Source of the DNA: an uncultured Bacteroidales bacterium
GTDB lineage: Bacteria; Bacteroidota; Bacteroidia; Bacteroidales; Muribaculaceae
Assembly (NCBI GenBank): GCA_902792435.1
Contig: CADAZN010000001.1
Span: forward strand, 1 to 64,000
Direction of reading: 5' to 3'
DNA: 64,000 nucleotides
The notes under the pieces were generated by a model that saw nothing but the letters and a program-made list of their open reading frames with translations, was not told where the DNA came from and did not search any database. Position numbers and translations under genes: made by a program. This document shows positions 26,243 through 35,553 of the stretch, one piece after another. Every line of letters begins with the position of its first letter. Within the stretch, counting starts at the first letter, position 1.

Positions 26243-26587
26243 TTATTCTTCGGGGTTCAACAATAGTTTTGTGACAAATCGTGTCACAGGATTAATCACT
26301 AATTGCTTGCGATAGCCGAAAAGAACAATCAAGATGACCATGAGAACGGCCAAAGACACCAACACTCCAATCCAGAGACTGCCGGTCAACTGAATGAGCC
26401 AATGTGTGAGCCCCCACTCAAGCAGGAACAATGCACAAGCTGCAAAAATGATCATGACAAGCACAATTATGCCCCTTGAGAGAAGTATCGACAACTTCTC
26501 CGACAGAGTTAACTTAGAGTACTCCAGCTCTACCTTAGCACTTTGCTTAAGGCTGTCGATAATCTGTTTATATTTCTCGTCCATCAC
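26243..26587 (-). CDS. Holin-X-like (phage_holin family) membrane protein
   Basis: A 114-residue protein with a cytoplasmic amphipathic helix (residues 1-35, KYKQIIDSLKQSAKVELEYS), two transmembrane helices (about 37-60 and 68-92) and a basic tail. This matches the 'putative Actinobacterial Holin-X' type of domain, which is widespread in bacteria and not evidence of a phage. It sits in a cluster with two YtxH proteins. The likely role is in membrane or envelope stress; exact function unknown. Confidence 0.75.
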   Translation of the reverse strand: MMDEKYKQIIDSLKQSAKVELEYSKLTLSEKLSILLSRGIIVLVMIIFAACALFLLEWGLTHWLIQLTGSLWIGVLVSLAVLMVILIVLFGYRKQLVINPVTRFVTKLLLNPEE

Positions 26588-26605
26588 AAGTGAATTTAAT
26601 AATTA

Positions 26606-26670
26606 CAATCAAACACACACTTCCACGTCAAAGAGAGAATCTTGGCGCGGATGTGTGTGTAGCTTGATTG
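26606..26670. other. Long imperfect inverted repeat between YtxH and holin genes
   Basis: CAATCAAACACACAC (26606-26620) faces TGTGTGTGTAGCTTGATTG (26652-26670), an imperfect stem of about 15 pairs with a bulge and a 31-base loop. It lies in the operon mRNA between two genes and no T tract follows, so it may be an RNA processing or differential-stability element. Confidence 0.5.
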
Positions 26671-26683
26671 TTAAGCTGCTTTA

Positions 26684-26890
26684 TTATTGCTCAATTTGAG
26701 CGCTTATCTGGTTTACCAGCTGCTCTACCTCATCGTCGCTGAAGTCTATGCCTTTCTTCTTGAGCAACTCTTTGATACGAACTCTAAGGTCCTTGCCGCT
26801 CTCCGGAGCATAAAGCAGAGCCAAGCCAGCCCCCAAGATAGCACCGCCAATGAAAGCATAAAGCAGGCTAAGTGATTTCATGTCTCTCAT
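26684..26890 (-). CDS. YtxH-domain small membrane protein (second copy)
   Basis: A 68-residue protein: one transmembrane helix (about 7-27, LLYAFIGGAILGAGLALLYA) followed by PESGKDLRVRIKELLKKKGI, the classic YtxH pattern of helix plus PxxGxxxR. The C-terminal half is a charged helix. It is a paralogue of the protein encoded 60 bases upstream (26951-27151). YtxH proteins are general-stress membrane proteins of unknown mechanism. Confidence 0.85.
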   Translation of the reverse strand: MRDMKSLSLLYAFIGGAILGAGLALLYAPESGKDLRVRIKELLKKKGIDFSDDEVEQLVNQISAQIEQ

Positions 26891-26950
26891 AAGAAAAAAT
26901 ATTTAATTGTTGATTTGAATATTATAAGTTAAATGCTTAAAAAAATGATA

Positions 26951-27151
26951 TTACTCCTCTTTGATCTCTTTAGTGATATCATCGATGAGCTCATCCATCT
27001 CAGTGTCTTTGAGATTGATGCCATTTTTCTTCAAAATCTCAGCTATTTTGCTTCGAGTGTCTGCACCCTTGGCAGGAGCAAAAAGAAGACCTACGGCTGC
27101 ACCAGCGAGTGCACCGCTCAATACTGCTAAAATGATGTGAATTGGTTTCAT
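26951..27151 (-). CDS. YtxH-domain small membrane protein (first copy)
   Basis: A 66-residue protein with one transmembrane helix (AVLSGALAGAAVGLLFAPA) followed by KGADTRSKIAEILKKNGI and an acidic C-terminal helix (TEMDELIDDITKEIKEE). It closely matches the next gene in layout, so the two are tandem duplicates. It is the first gene of the four-gene cluster, behind the -7 box at 27203-27210. Confidence 0.85.
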   Translation of the reverse strand: MKPIHIILAVLSGALAGAAVGLLFAPAKGADTRSKIAEILKKNGINLKDTEMDELIDDITKEIKEE

Positions 27152-27202
27152 CTTTATAATATTTTGATGGTTAATAAAAGAGTTTTCATTATTTCTCGAT
27201 TA

Positions 27203-27210
27203 CAAATATA
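27203..27210 (-). promoter_or_regulatory. -7 box of the YtxH/holin cluster
   Basis: Minus strand TATATTTG, 52 bases before the first YtxH start. Confidence 0.55.
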
Positions 27211-27458
27211 ATACATTTAAATTTAAATTACTTGTTTTTTAGCATTTTTTTGCAAATTCCACTCATTTGAACTTTATTTCCCGACAGTATGACAGACTGG
27301 ATTAATTAATATATCAGAATCAGACTTTTTGTCAATAACTTATATTTATTTGTATTTTAATTGGTTGGAGTAATAAATATATTAATCTCATTTCAGTGCA
27401 AAAAGACAATATGTTATTATTAATATAAATTCTATTTTATAATTCAATTTTTAATGCG

Positions 27459-27466
27459 TAAATTTG
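27459..27466 (+). promoter_or_regulatory. -7 box of uvrA
   Basis: TAAATTTG followed by C, 23 bases before the ATG at 27489. Confidence 0.65.
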
Positions 27467-27488
27467 CGGTCACTTTTTAAGATTGGCG

Positions 27489-30278
27489 ATGAAAAGCAAT
27501 GACATAATAGTAAAAGGTGCAAGGGTTAACAACCTGAAGAACATCGATGTTACGATTCCGAGAAACAAGTTTGTGGTTATTACCGGTTTGTCGGGATCGG
27601 GAAAGTCGTCGTTGGCATTCGACACGCTATATGCTGAAGGCCAGCGCCGTTATGTCGAGAGTCTTTCATCATATGCTCGCCAATTCTTGGGGCGCATGTC
27701 GAAACCCGAATGTGATTATATCAAAGGCCTTCCACCTGCAATTGCCATAGAGCAAAAGGTCAACAATCGCAACTCGCGCAGTACAGTGGGAACCTCCACT
27801 GAGATTTATGACTACTTGAGGCTTCTTTTTGCTCGTATAGGTAAGACTTATTCGCCTTTTAGTGGGCAATTGGTTAAGAAGCACACTACCACCGATGTGA
27901 TTGACGCAATCAAGCGGCTTCCTGAAGGATCGCGATTTGCCCTACATGCCCCTATTATCTTGCCAGAAGGACGCGACCTAAGAACACAGCTCGATATCTT
28001 ACAAAAAGGAGGTTATTCGCGTGTTGAGGAAGATACTAAGTTTGTGTCTATAACTGATGCCATTGCTCATTGCGAAGAAAATGGACATAATTATAGGTTG
28101 CTAGTTGACCGTATGGTTGCACCTATTAGTACCGATGATGAATTGCGACTTTTGGATTCGGTTGCCACTGCTTTCTTTGAAGGACATGATGAGTGCATCT
28201 TGCAAGTCTTCAACACCGATGGCACTACTAGTGAATTGTCTTTCTCAAAACGATTTGAGGCAGACGGCATAACATTTAAGGAGCCTAACGACTTGATGTT
28301 CAATTTTAACAATCCTATTGGCGCTTGTGAGATTTGCGAGGGCTTTGGCAGTGTGGTTGGAATTGATGAAAACTTGGTTGTTCCTAACAAGACATTGTCG
28401 GTCTATGATGATGCAGTGATGTGTTGGCGAGGACAAGTGATGAGTGAGTGGAAAAACGCATTTATCAGAATTGCGTCGAAGTATGATTTCCCTATTCATC
28501 GCCCATACTATCAACTAACCCAAGAACAACATGACTTGCTGTGGCATGGATGTGATGGCTTCCCTGGTATTGATGGCTTCTTTGAGTGGATTAAGAGCAA
28601 ATCCTATTCAATTCAATATAGAGTGTTGCTAGCAAGATATAGAGGCAAAACCGTGTGCCCCACATGCAATGGCTCGAGATTGAAAGAAGATGCTAACTAC
28701 GTTAAAATTAACGGAAAGACAATAGGTGAATTAGTGCATATGCCTATCGACAAGCTTGCTCAGTGGTTTAAAGAATTAAAACTCGATGAGCATGATTCTA
28801 CTATTGCCAAGCGTCTTTTGACAGAGATAAATAATCGCCTTTCATTTCTTATTGAAGTAGGACTCCCCTATCTCACACTTGACCGCTTGTCGGGAACTCT
28901 TTCTGGTGGTGAGAGTCAACGCATCAATCTTGCTACATCGTTAGGAAGTACATTGGTTGGTTCTATCTATATCCTCGATGAGCCAAGCATAGGTCTACAT
29001 CCCCGTGATAACGACCGCCTGATCCATGTGCTTAAGATGCTTCAGGCGTTGGGCAACACTGTGGTGGTGGTAGAGCATGACGAAGAGATTATGCGCTCAG
29101 CCGATTATATAATTGATATGGGACCAGAAGCTGGTCGCCTTGGTGGTAAAGTAGTATATCAAGGCACCATAGATCACCTTAAAGATATTGACTCCAGCTA
29201 TACTTTGAAGTACTTAACAGGTGAGATGAAGATTGCACAACCAAGTCACCGTCGCTACTGGAACAACTATATTGAAGTGAAGGGTGCTGCACAGAATAAC
29301 CTCAAGGGTATTGACGTGAAGTTCCCGCTTGGTGTAATGACAGTGGTGACAGGAGTGAGTGGATCTGGCAAGTCAACTCTTGTTAATGATATACTCTATA
29401 AAGCCCTTGCTAGGCAAATCGGTGAAAGCGCTGAAGCCCCAGGTACATACTCGTCGCTGGGTGGCGATATTGACATAGTGAAGGCTGTGGAGTTTGTTGA
29501 CCAGGACCCTATAGGTAAGTCATCTCGCAGTAATCCTGCAATCTATCTTAAGGCTTTTGACGAGATACGTCACCTCTTTGCTCAGCAACAGCTTTCAAAA
29601 CAGATGGGTTATAATGCAGGCTTCTTCTCGTTTAACTCTCCAGGAGGACGCTGTGAGGAGTGCAAGGGCGATGGAAAGATTTCTATTGAGATGCAGTTCA
29701 TGGCCAATATCACTCTCACGTGTGACACTTGCCATGGACGCCGTTTTAGCAATAATGCTCTTGAAGTTACTTATCGTGGCAAGTCGGTGTATGATGTGCT
29801 GGAAATGACCGTTAATCAAGCCATAGAGTTCTTTTCGGAAGAAACAACCTATAACGAGAAAAAAATTGTTTCTCGACTAAAACCTCTTCAGGATGTGGGC
29901 CTGGGGTATATAAAGCTTGGACAATCTTCATCAACTCTTTCGGGTGGTGAGAACCAAAGAGTGAAACTGGCAAGTTTCTTGAGTGGAGAGAAGAAGTCAC
30001 ACACATTATTTATATTTGACGAGCCAACAACCGGTCTCCATTTCCATGACATCAATACCCTTCTCAAATCGTTCAACCAACTTATTGACCGAGGTCACAC
30101 TATCATCATCATTGAACACAACTTGGATGTGATTAAGTGTGCCGACCATATCATTGACTTAGGTCCTGAAGGTGGCGAAGGTGGTGGCACTGTGGTTGTG
30201 ACTGGGACACCCGAGGAAGTGGCAAAACACCCCACAAGCTATACGGCTAAGTGGCTAAGATTGATGAGTAAAAATTAG
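27489..30278 (+). CDS. uvrA: UvrABC excinuclease subunit A
   Basis: A 929-residue UvrA. It has two ABC ATPase halves: Walker [10 protein letters not shown] (about 32-40) and GVSGSGKST (about 625), ABC signatures LSGGESQRI and LSGGENQRV, and Walker [12 protein letters not shown] and [10 protein letters not shown]. The zinc modules show as [17 protein letters not shown] and CEECKGDG...CDTCHGRRF. It recognises bulky DNA lesions and loads UvrB in nucleotide excision repair. The ATG at 27489 is preferred to the in-frame TTG at 27483. uvrB and uvrC are not in the window. It ends at a bidirectional terminator. Confidence 0.97.
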   Translation: MKSNDIIVKGARVNNLKNIDVTIPRNKFVVITGLSGSGKSSLAFDTLYAEGQRRYVESLSSYARQFLGRMSKPECDYIKGLPPAIAIEQKVNNRNSRSTVGTSTEIYDYLRLLFARIGKTYSPFSGQLVKKHTTTDVIDAIKRLPEGSRFALHAPIILPEGRDLRTQLDILQKGGYSRVEEDTKFVSITDAIAHCEENGHNYRLLVDRMVAPISTDDELRLLDSVATAFFEGHDECILQVFNTDGTTSELSFSKRFEADGITFKEPNDLMFNFNNPIGACEICEGFGSVVGIDENLVVPNKTLSVYDDAVMCWRGQVMSEWKNAFIRIASKYDFPIHRPYYQLTQEQHDLLWHGCDGFPGIDGFFEWIKSKSYSIQYRVLLARYRGKTVCPTCNGSRLKEDANYVKINGKTIGELVHMPIDKLAQWFKELKLDEHDSTIAKRLLTEINNRLSFLIEVGLPYLTLDRLSGTLSGGESQRINLATSLGSTLVGSIYILDEPSIGLHPRDNDRLIHVLKMLQALGNTVVVVEHDEEIMRSADYIIDMGPEAGRLGGKVVYQGTIDHLKDIDSSYTLKYLTGEMKIAQPSHRRYWNNYIEVKGAAQNNLKGIDVKFPLGVMTVVTGVSGSGKSTLVNDILYKALARQIGESAEAPGTYSSLGGDIDIVKAVEFVDQDPIGKSSRSNPAIYLKAFDEIRHLFAQQQLSKQMGYNAGFFSFNSPGGRCEECKGDGKISIEMQFMANITLTCDTCHGRRFSNNALEVTYRGKSVYDVLEMTVNQAIEFFSEETTYNEKKIVSRLKPLQDVGLGYIKLGQSSSTLSGGENQRVKLASFLSGEKKSHTLFIFDEPTTGLHFHDINTLLKSFNQLIDRGHTIIIIEHNLDVIKCADHIIDLGPEGGEGGGTVVVTGTPEEVAKHPTSYTAKWLRLMSKN

Positions 30279-30296
30279 GCAATGATAGTTAGAAAA

Positions 30297-30340
30297 AAGA
30301 AATGGGGAAGTAATAACGTTATTACTCCCCCACTTTTTAT
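30297..30340. terminator. Bidirectional terminator between uvrA and the YARHG gene
   Basis: GGGG-A-AGTAATAAC (30304-30317) pairs with GTTATTACT-CCCC (30318-30330), a 13-bp stem with a single bulged A and almost no loop, with an A tract before and a T tract after. Confidence 0.85.
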
Positions 30341-30352
30341 GATTCAGTTTTT

Positions 30353-31336
30353 TTATTTCTCATAACGAGATTTTACTTTTTCCATATTTTGAATCAATGC
30401 TATGTTGATTTGCTCAGTTTCACTGAGCTTTAGTGAAGATGCATTGCTGGTTGTAGGTTTATACCACGGCTGCCTTCCGAAAATCTTGCGAAGTGATTTG
30501 TCCTTGAATATATAACCATGACGAGCATATATGTCATTGCGCATTAGCCGTAAATCCTCTATACTATAGCATTCAAAATAACCACTAGAGAGAACCTCTG
30601 CCGATGTAATAGGCCATAAGCCATCGCCAGTATAGCGATTGCCCTTTAACTTTTTGATATTAGTGGATTTAATTGATTTAACTTCTGGATCGTCATCCCA
30701 AGCCAATCCATTGACTGTCTTCACCTCATCAAATTTGATGTTTTGCCCTTTGAAATTAAATGCAAAATGCTTGTTGAGAGCAGGATAATTGATGATATTA
30801 GATGGGGTATCGTAGATATATACAAATTTGTAAGGATTCCATTTTGGTTGTGAAGATCCTATTGACAATTTGCCATAACCGTCAAACAAGTAATACTTAC
30901 CACTACTGTCGCGATAAACTCCATCGAGTTGTTGATTCAATTGTTCTTCCAAGATGGTTTCAAAATCACCTTTCATGGCAAGCAGTACATCAGTTACGTT
31001 ACCTTCGGGCGACTTGATAATAAGCATGTCTTTGCCATTAATAGTGCTTCTCTCAATTGATGAGCCTGAAACTGACTGACCTGGCGTTGTGATGGTCTCC
31101 ATCGCATCATAAATCGACTTGACGACCATTTTTCCTCCCTTTCCTTTAACTACTTTAAAGCCATAACCACCCTCGTGAAGAGTACCTCCTGTGAAAGAGA
31201 TTACACCAGCTTCTTCAGTAACATTATAAGAAGCAAAGCCGTCGTGCCAATAGGTGCCATTAATGTTACCTAAAGAACTAGCCATCATCGGCAATGACAT
31301 AACGGCAGCTAAAGCAAAAAACAAATATTTTTTCAT
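30353..31336 (-). CDS. Secreted YARHG-domain protein
   Basis: A 327-residue secreted protein with signal peptide MKKYLFFALAAVMSLPMMAS. The C-terminal domain (about 245-320) is YARHG: ECYSIEDLRLMRNDIYARHG followed by YIFKDKSLRKIFGRQPWYKP. The N-terminal 240 residues are beta-rich and not recognised. YARHG domains are thought to be extracellular and may bind cell-wall or peptidoglycan-linked ligands; this is family lore rather than something shown here. It follows the NhaD gene by 12 bases. Confidence 0.82.
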   Translation of the reverse strand: MKKYLFFALAAVMSLPMMASSLGNINGTYWHDGFASYNVTEEAGVISFTGGTLHEGGYGFKVVKGKGGKMVVKSIYDAMETITTPGQSVSGSSIERSTINGKDMLIIKSPEGNVTDVLLAMKGDFETILEEQLNQQLDGVYRDSSGKYYLFDGYGKLSIGSSQPKWNPYKFVYIYDTPSNIINYPALNKHFAFNFKGQNIKFDEVKTVNGLAWDDDPEVKSIKSTNIKKLKGNRYTGDGLWPITSAEVLSSGYFECYSIEDLRLMRNDIYARHGYIFKDKSLRKIFGRQPWYKPTTSNASSLKLSETEQINIALIQNMEKVKSRYEK

Positions 31337-31348
31337 AATTCTATTTAT

Positions 31349-32659
31349 TTATAAAATGAAATTCTCAAGCCAAATGAAAAGGATTCCTGCTAGGTATCCC
31401 AAGAAAGCAATGAATGTGATTTTCTTGAAGTACCAGAAAAACGGAATCTTCTCAATGCCCATGGCCACCACTCCTGCAGCAGAACCAATAATAAGCAAGC
31501 TACCACCCACACCGGCAGTGAAGGTGAGCAGGTGCCAGAATAAACCATCCTCAATGAAGTAAGAAAGATAAGTGGGATCGGCGCCCGTCATGCCAGTGAA
31601 CATCTTGATACATGCAGCTACAAGTGGCACATTGTCGACAATCGACGAGAGCACACCAATGAGGCCAGCAATACTCACAGGCTCATGAATGTGATCGTTA
31701 AGGTAGCCAGCAACATTGTGGAGAATGCCAGCCTGTTGCAATGCCGATACACTCATAAGAATGCCTAAGAAAAACAGAATCGAAGACATGTCGATGCGAC
31801 GCATAGCTTGTGATACTCGTCCGCCAAGTTTTGGGTCAATCTTGTAACGAGTGATTAGTATCTCGGTAACAAGCCATATAATGCCTAGCGACATCATCAT
31901 GCCCATGTAAGGAGGAAGATGGGTTACTGTTTTGAAAACAGGGACAAAAAGTAAGCCGGCGACACCTAGGATGAGAATTGCCTTGCTGATGTGAGGGTGT
32001 TCTTCCGACATCTGTATCGCTTCCTCACGACGTGCCATTGGTTTGGGCATTGGTTCTTTCTTGATCCATGTTGTTGCAATTGCAAGTGGAATGATTACTG
32101 AGATGATAGATGGCAGCAACAAGTTCTCAATTAGGCTCATGGCTGTTACCTTGTCGGCCATCCAAAGCATGATGGTTGTAACGTCACCAATTGGCGACCA
32201 TGCACCACCGCTATTAGCTGCTAAAACAAGTACACCAGCAAAAAGCCATCGCTCCTTTTGGTCAGGCAACAATCGACGCAGCATCATAATCATGATGATA
32301 GTTGTTGTCATGTTGTCGAGTACAGCCGACATAAAGAAAGTAGTAATTGACAATATCCACAACATCCGTCGTTTGTTCTTGGCATGGATGTGCTCGGTAA
32401 TGAAACTGAAGCCTCCGTAGCGGTCGATGTGCTCTACAATTGTCATCGCAGCAATAAGGAACATCAATATTTCACAAGTCTCGCCTAGGAACTTGAGCAA
32501 TTCGTCCTCCATTACTGCATCATGAGTGCATAATGAATAAATCGACCACAGAATGCCGCACATTATTAAGGCAAACGTTGATTTGTTCACCTTTAACGTA
32601 TGCTCAAGTGCAATCAGCAGATAACCAATCACAAAGATTGTGACTAATGCTATTATCAT
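31349..32659 (-). CDS. nhaD: NhaD-type Na+/H+ antiporter
   Basis: A 436-residue inner-membrane protein with about 11-12 hydrophobic helices. Ion-transporter-superfamily features include LDNMTTTIIMIMMLRRLL and NSGGAWSPIGDVTTIMLWMA in the middle and SSIVDNVPLVAACIKMF and GVGGSLLIIGSAAGVVAMG in the second half, as in NhaD proteins. It exports Na+ in exchange for H+ at alkaline pH or high sodium. It is the middle gene of a DUF4293-NhaD-YARHG operon. Confidence 0.92.
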   Translation of the reverse strand: MIIALVTIFVIGYLLIALEHTLKVNKSTFALIMCGILWSIYSLCTHDAVMEDELLKFLGETCEILMFLIAAMTIVEHIDRYGGFSFITEHIHAKNKRRMLWILSITTFFMSAVLDNMTTTIIMIMMLRRLLPDQKERWLFAGVLVLAANSGGAWSPIGDVTTIMLWMADKVTAMSLIENLLLPSIISVIIPLAIATTWIKKEPMPKPMARREEAIQMSEEHPHISKAILILGVAGLLFVPVFKTVTHLPPYMGMMMSLGIIWLVTEILITRYKIDPKLGGRVSQAMRRIDMSSILFFLGILMSVSALQQAGILHNVAGYLNDHIHEPVSIAGLIGVLSSIVDNVPLVAACIKMFTGMTGADPTYLSYFIEDGLFWHLLTFTAGVGGSLLIIGSAAGVVAMGIEKIPFFWYFKKITFIAFLGYLAGILFIWLENFIL

Positions 32660-32684
32660 TGCTTATATAGGATTTTATTCAGGT

Positions 32685-33110
32685 TTATCGTATTCGGCTA
32701 CTGCCTCTTAATAGTTTTTGATCGTGAGAGATTCCTTTGTGAGCGAGTAACAGGAAAATAATTGCAACAATAGGAAGTACATTAAAATAGGTAAGGCTAC
32801 CTATTAAGTCACAATCCTCTTGCATAAATGCAACAGTGCAGGTAGTCGCCAATGAGGCAATAATCAAGAGTATATTGATTATACAAAGCTTTTTCTGGAA
32901 TCTCATACTCTTAAACTTAAATATCGTTACAAAAGAAAGCAATGCCACCAGACAGTTAAGAATGAATATTACTCCTCCAATGCCATCAAAAGTCATGCCC
33001 CCAAGTATCACTTCTCCCTTAGCATTGATGAGCAATGCCATAAATGCATAGATGCCCATCAATATAGCTGCTATAAGTAAGAATAACGACTGCTTGCGCT
33101 GAATTACCAT
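32685..33110 (-). CDS. DUF4293-family membrane protein
   Basis: A 141-residue protein with four transmembrane helices (about 8-26, 42-62, 73-93 and 105-123). The opening MVIQRKQSLFLLIAAILMGI and the end LLRGSSRIR match DUF4293, a Bacteroidota family of unknown function. It lies 25 bases before nhaD and has its own full promoter, so it leads the operon. Confidence 0.85.
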   Translation of the reverse strand: MVIQRKQSLFLLIAAILMGIYAFMALLINAKGEVILGGMTFDGIGGVIFILNCLVALLSFVTIFKFKSMRFQKKLCIINILLIIASLATTCTVAFMQEDCDLIGSLTYFNVLPIVAIIFLLLAHKGISHDQKLLRGSSRIR

Positions 33111-33165
33111 AATATTAAATATGACTTGTTAATATTTGTTTTAATTTGTTTTACAAAATTTACCG

Positions 33166-33196
33166 CAAAAATAATGTAATATCCGTGAACTGCAAA
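33166..33196 (-). promoter_or_regulatory. Promoter of the DUF4293-nhaD operon
   Basis: Minus strand TATTTTTG at 33166-33173 and TTTG at 33193-33196, spacing 19. Confidence 0.75.
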
Positions 33197-33264
33197 ATAA
33201 ATATTAAGATTTTAATGCAAATCAACCATTTTTTATTATTGCGACAGCTATTATTAATCTCAAT

Positions 33265-33297
33265 TTTGGCAGTTTTGGTCAAAATTGATTATTTTTG
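33265..33297 (+). promoter_or_regulatory. Promoter of the TPR gene
   Basis: TTTG at 33265-33268 and TATTTTTG at 33290-33297, spacing 21. It excludes any start before about 33303, so the ATG at 33345 is used. Confidence 0.78.
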
Positions 33298-33344
33298 CAC
33301 AACTTTTGCTATATACTTTTATCATTAAAAATAATATTGCAAAA

Positions 33345-35543
33345 ATGGATAAAGCCGAAATATCAAAATTAAAGAATAATATTAACCAGCATCTAGATAG
33401 AAGGCAACTGACTTTAGCCTTTAATTGCCTGAAAACCATGGTTGACGCGACGCAACAATGGGACCTGATAGAAGAATTAAATCGACTCACAACTTCGTTT
33501 GGATTCATGTTGCAATACCTGTCTAAAGGTGTGCTTGACCCTCAGCGTGACACCATTCTGTCGCAAATTCTTGTTGACTCTTATCAACTTACTGACAAAA
33601 CTGTCATTGCTCTTGCTGCTAGTCAATCAACACATTTGTTTTATCAGCGTCACTCTCAATATAAGAATCAAGATTTGCAATTGTTGATAGACCAATATGT
33701 TGAAAAACTCGATAAACTAAGAATTCAAGAAGAGGCAGCCGATTGGACCTCTGATAGCATTTTGCGTGAATGTGAAGCTAAAGAAAGCGATATCTTCAAT
33801 AAAATTTGGAGCTCCTATCCTATTTCTCATGGTGATGTTGAGGCAGTGAATATGCTTCTCACAAATTCTCAATTGCCAGCACACCTTAAAAGTTTAGTTC
33901 TCACTGCATTGATGCTGGGAATGACCAAATTCTTTGACCAGGAGAAGTTGAAAGTTTTAATTAAATCTTATGTGATACTCGATGATCCTGAACTCAAGTT
34001 GAGAGCTTTAATGAATGCTGTTATCATTATTTATCTTTATCGTAACCGCATTGCTAACTATAAGGATGTGATGACACTATGGGGCCAACTTGACGATCAA
34101 CCCGACTTTGAAAGTGACTTGCGACTAATATTTACTAGGTTGATTCACAGTAGGAACACAGACAATATTTCTCGTAGGCTTAAAGATGGTATAATGCCAG
34201 AGTTGCAAAAACTGAGTCCCGATTTATTCAACAAAATTAAAGGGAAGACTCCTGGCACTATTGATATAAACGAGATTGAGGAGAATCCACAATGGCAAGA
34301 ATGGCTCGATAAAAGTGGTATTACACGCAAAATGGAGGAATTTAATGAAATTCAACTTGAAGGAGGTGATGTTTTTATCTCTACTTTTTCTAAATTAAAG
34401 TCATTCCCATTCTTCAATACTCTATCCAATTGGTTCTTGCCTTATCATGACGGGTGCTCGGCTGTCGTTACTGCTTTTAGAGGTAAAAAGCATCCGTTGA
34501 CCGAGCTGTTCAAAACGATGCCAATATTGTGCGACAGCGACAAGTATTCTATGATACTATCAATTGCATCGGCCCCCGAGTCGCAATTAGACATGATGTT
34601 TTCACAGTTTGATGCTCAGCGTGAACAATTACAGGAGTTGCAGACTGACGAGGTTCAATCATTACTTAAGCAACACGATACGATAATTAATCGATATATA
34701 CAAGACTTGTATCGTTTCTTCAAGTTGTATTCGCGAAGACGTGAGTTCAAGTCAATTTTTGATACCGATATCAACTTGACTGATGTAGATTGTTTTAAGG
34801 AGCACATCAGCGATACAAGCACACTGTCGGTAATTGCTGAGTTTTATTTCAAAAACGGATTCTATGAAGACGCAATAAGGTTTTATCGACTCATGGTTGC
34901 CAATCATGATGCTGACCCACATGTTTATCAGAAAATTGCTTTCTCGTTCCAATCGCTTGGCCGGTTCCATGAAGCACTAAAAAACTACTCTCGGTATGAG
35001 TTGGTCGATGCTTCGGATGTATGGAATATAAGGCAAATGGCTCAATGCTACCGCTCAATGCATGAGCATGAGAAATCTATTGATTATTATAATAAAGCCC
35101 TTGAACTCTCGCCCCAAAGCGTGAACTTGTGCCTGAACCTTGGTCATTGTTATCTCGATAAAGGCGATAATGATAAAGCCCTACAACAGTATTACAAGGC
35201 CGATTTCATGCCTAAAGCAAAACATCGTGCATGGCGGCCTATTGCTTGGTGCTCACTTCTAACGGGCAAGCATGAACAAGCAGTAAATTACTATGAGAAA
35301 ATAATTAATGATGATACTCCTTCTTCACAAGATCATCTAAACTATGGTCATGTTCTTCAGGTAATGGGTAAAATTGCTGAGGCTATTGTTCAGTATCGTA
35401 AGTCATTGGAACTAGAAAGCCATGACGAAGATACATTTGCTCAACTTTACATGGCTGATGCCAAATATATAGTAAATAAGCTTGGAGTACCTCCAAACGA
35501 CTATGCGTTACTTCTTGACGCAACACTTCAAACCAATCAATAA
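33345..35543 (+). CDS. Tetratricopeptide-repeat protein
   Basis: A 732-residue cytoplasmic protein without signal peptide. The first 480 residues are helical with no recognised domain. The C-terminal 230 residues hold about five TPR units (FYFKNGFYEDAIRFYRLMV, AFSFQSLGRFHEALKNYSRY, YNKALELSPQSVNLCLNLGH, CYLDKGDNDKALQQYYKADF, LQVMGKIAEAIVQYRKSLEL). It is likely a scaffold or assembly protein. The gene is followed by the M3 peptidase gene after 10 bases, so the two may be co-transcribed. The start at 33345 is set by the promoter. Confidence 0.85.
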   Translation: MDKAEISKLKNNINQHLDRRQLTLAFNCLKTMVDATQQWDLIEELNRLTTSFGFMLQYLSKGVLDPQRDTILSQILVDSYQLTDKTVIALAASQSTHLFYQRHSQYKNQDLQLLIDQYVEKLDKLRIQEEAADWTSDSILRECEAKESDIFNKIWSSYPISHGDVEAVNMLLTNSQLPAHLKSLVLTALMLGMTKFFDQEKLKVLIKSYVILDDPELKLRALMNAVIIIYLYRNRIANYKDVMTLWGQLDDQPDFESDLRLIFTRLIHSRNTDNISRRLKDGIMPELQKLSPDLFNKIKGKTPGTIDINEIEENPQWQEWLDKSGITRKMEEFNEIQLEGGDVFISTFSKLKSFPFFNTLSNWFLPYHDGCSAVVTAFRGKKHPLTELFKTMPILCDSDKYSMILSIASAPESQLDMMFSQFDAQREQLQELQTDEVQSLLKQHDTIINRYIQDLYRFFKLYSRRREFKSIFDTDINLTDVDCFKEHISDTSTLSVIAEFYFKNGFYEDAIRFYRLMVANHDADPHVYQKIAFSFQSLGRFHEALKNYSRYELVDASDVWNIRQMAQCYRSMHEHEKSIDYYNKALELSPQSVNLCLNLGHCYLDKGDNDKALQQYYKADFMPKAKHRAWRPIAWCSLLTGKHEQAVNYYEKIINDDTPSSQDHLNYGHVLQVMGKIAEAIVQYRKSLELESHDEDTFAQLYMADAKYIVNKLGVPPNDYALLLDATLQTNQ

Positions 35544-35553
35544 CAATATTGTT

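Larger units (their letters stand above)
27152..27488. other. AT-rich divergent intergenic region
   Basis: About 335 bases between the YtxH cluster and uvrA. It contains the two divergent -7 boxes (27203-27210 minus, 27459-27466 plus). I see no LexA-like box or other gene. Confidence 0.55.

Noticed and set aside
26243-26587. Holin-like protein as evidence of a prophage
   Set aside because: Holin-X-type proteins occur widely in bacterial envelope clusters; no phage structural, integrase or lysis genes are nearby.
30801-31017. Possible second gene opposite the YARHG gene
   Set aside because: Short antisense frame with no promoter or recognisable domain.
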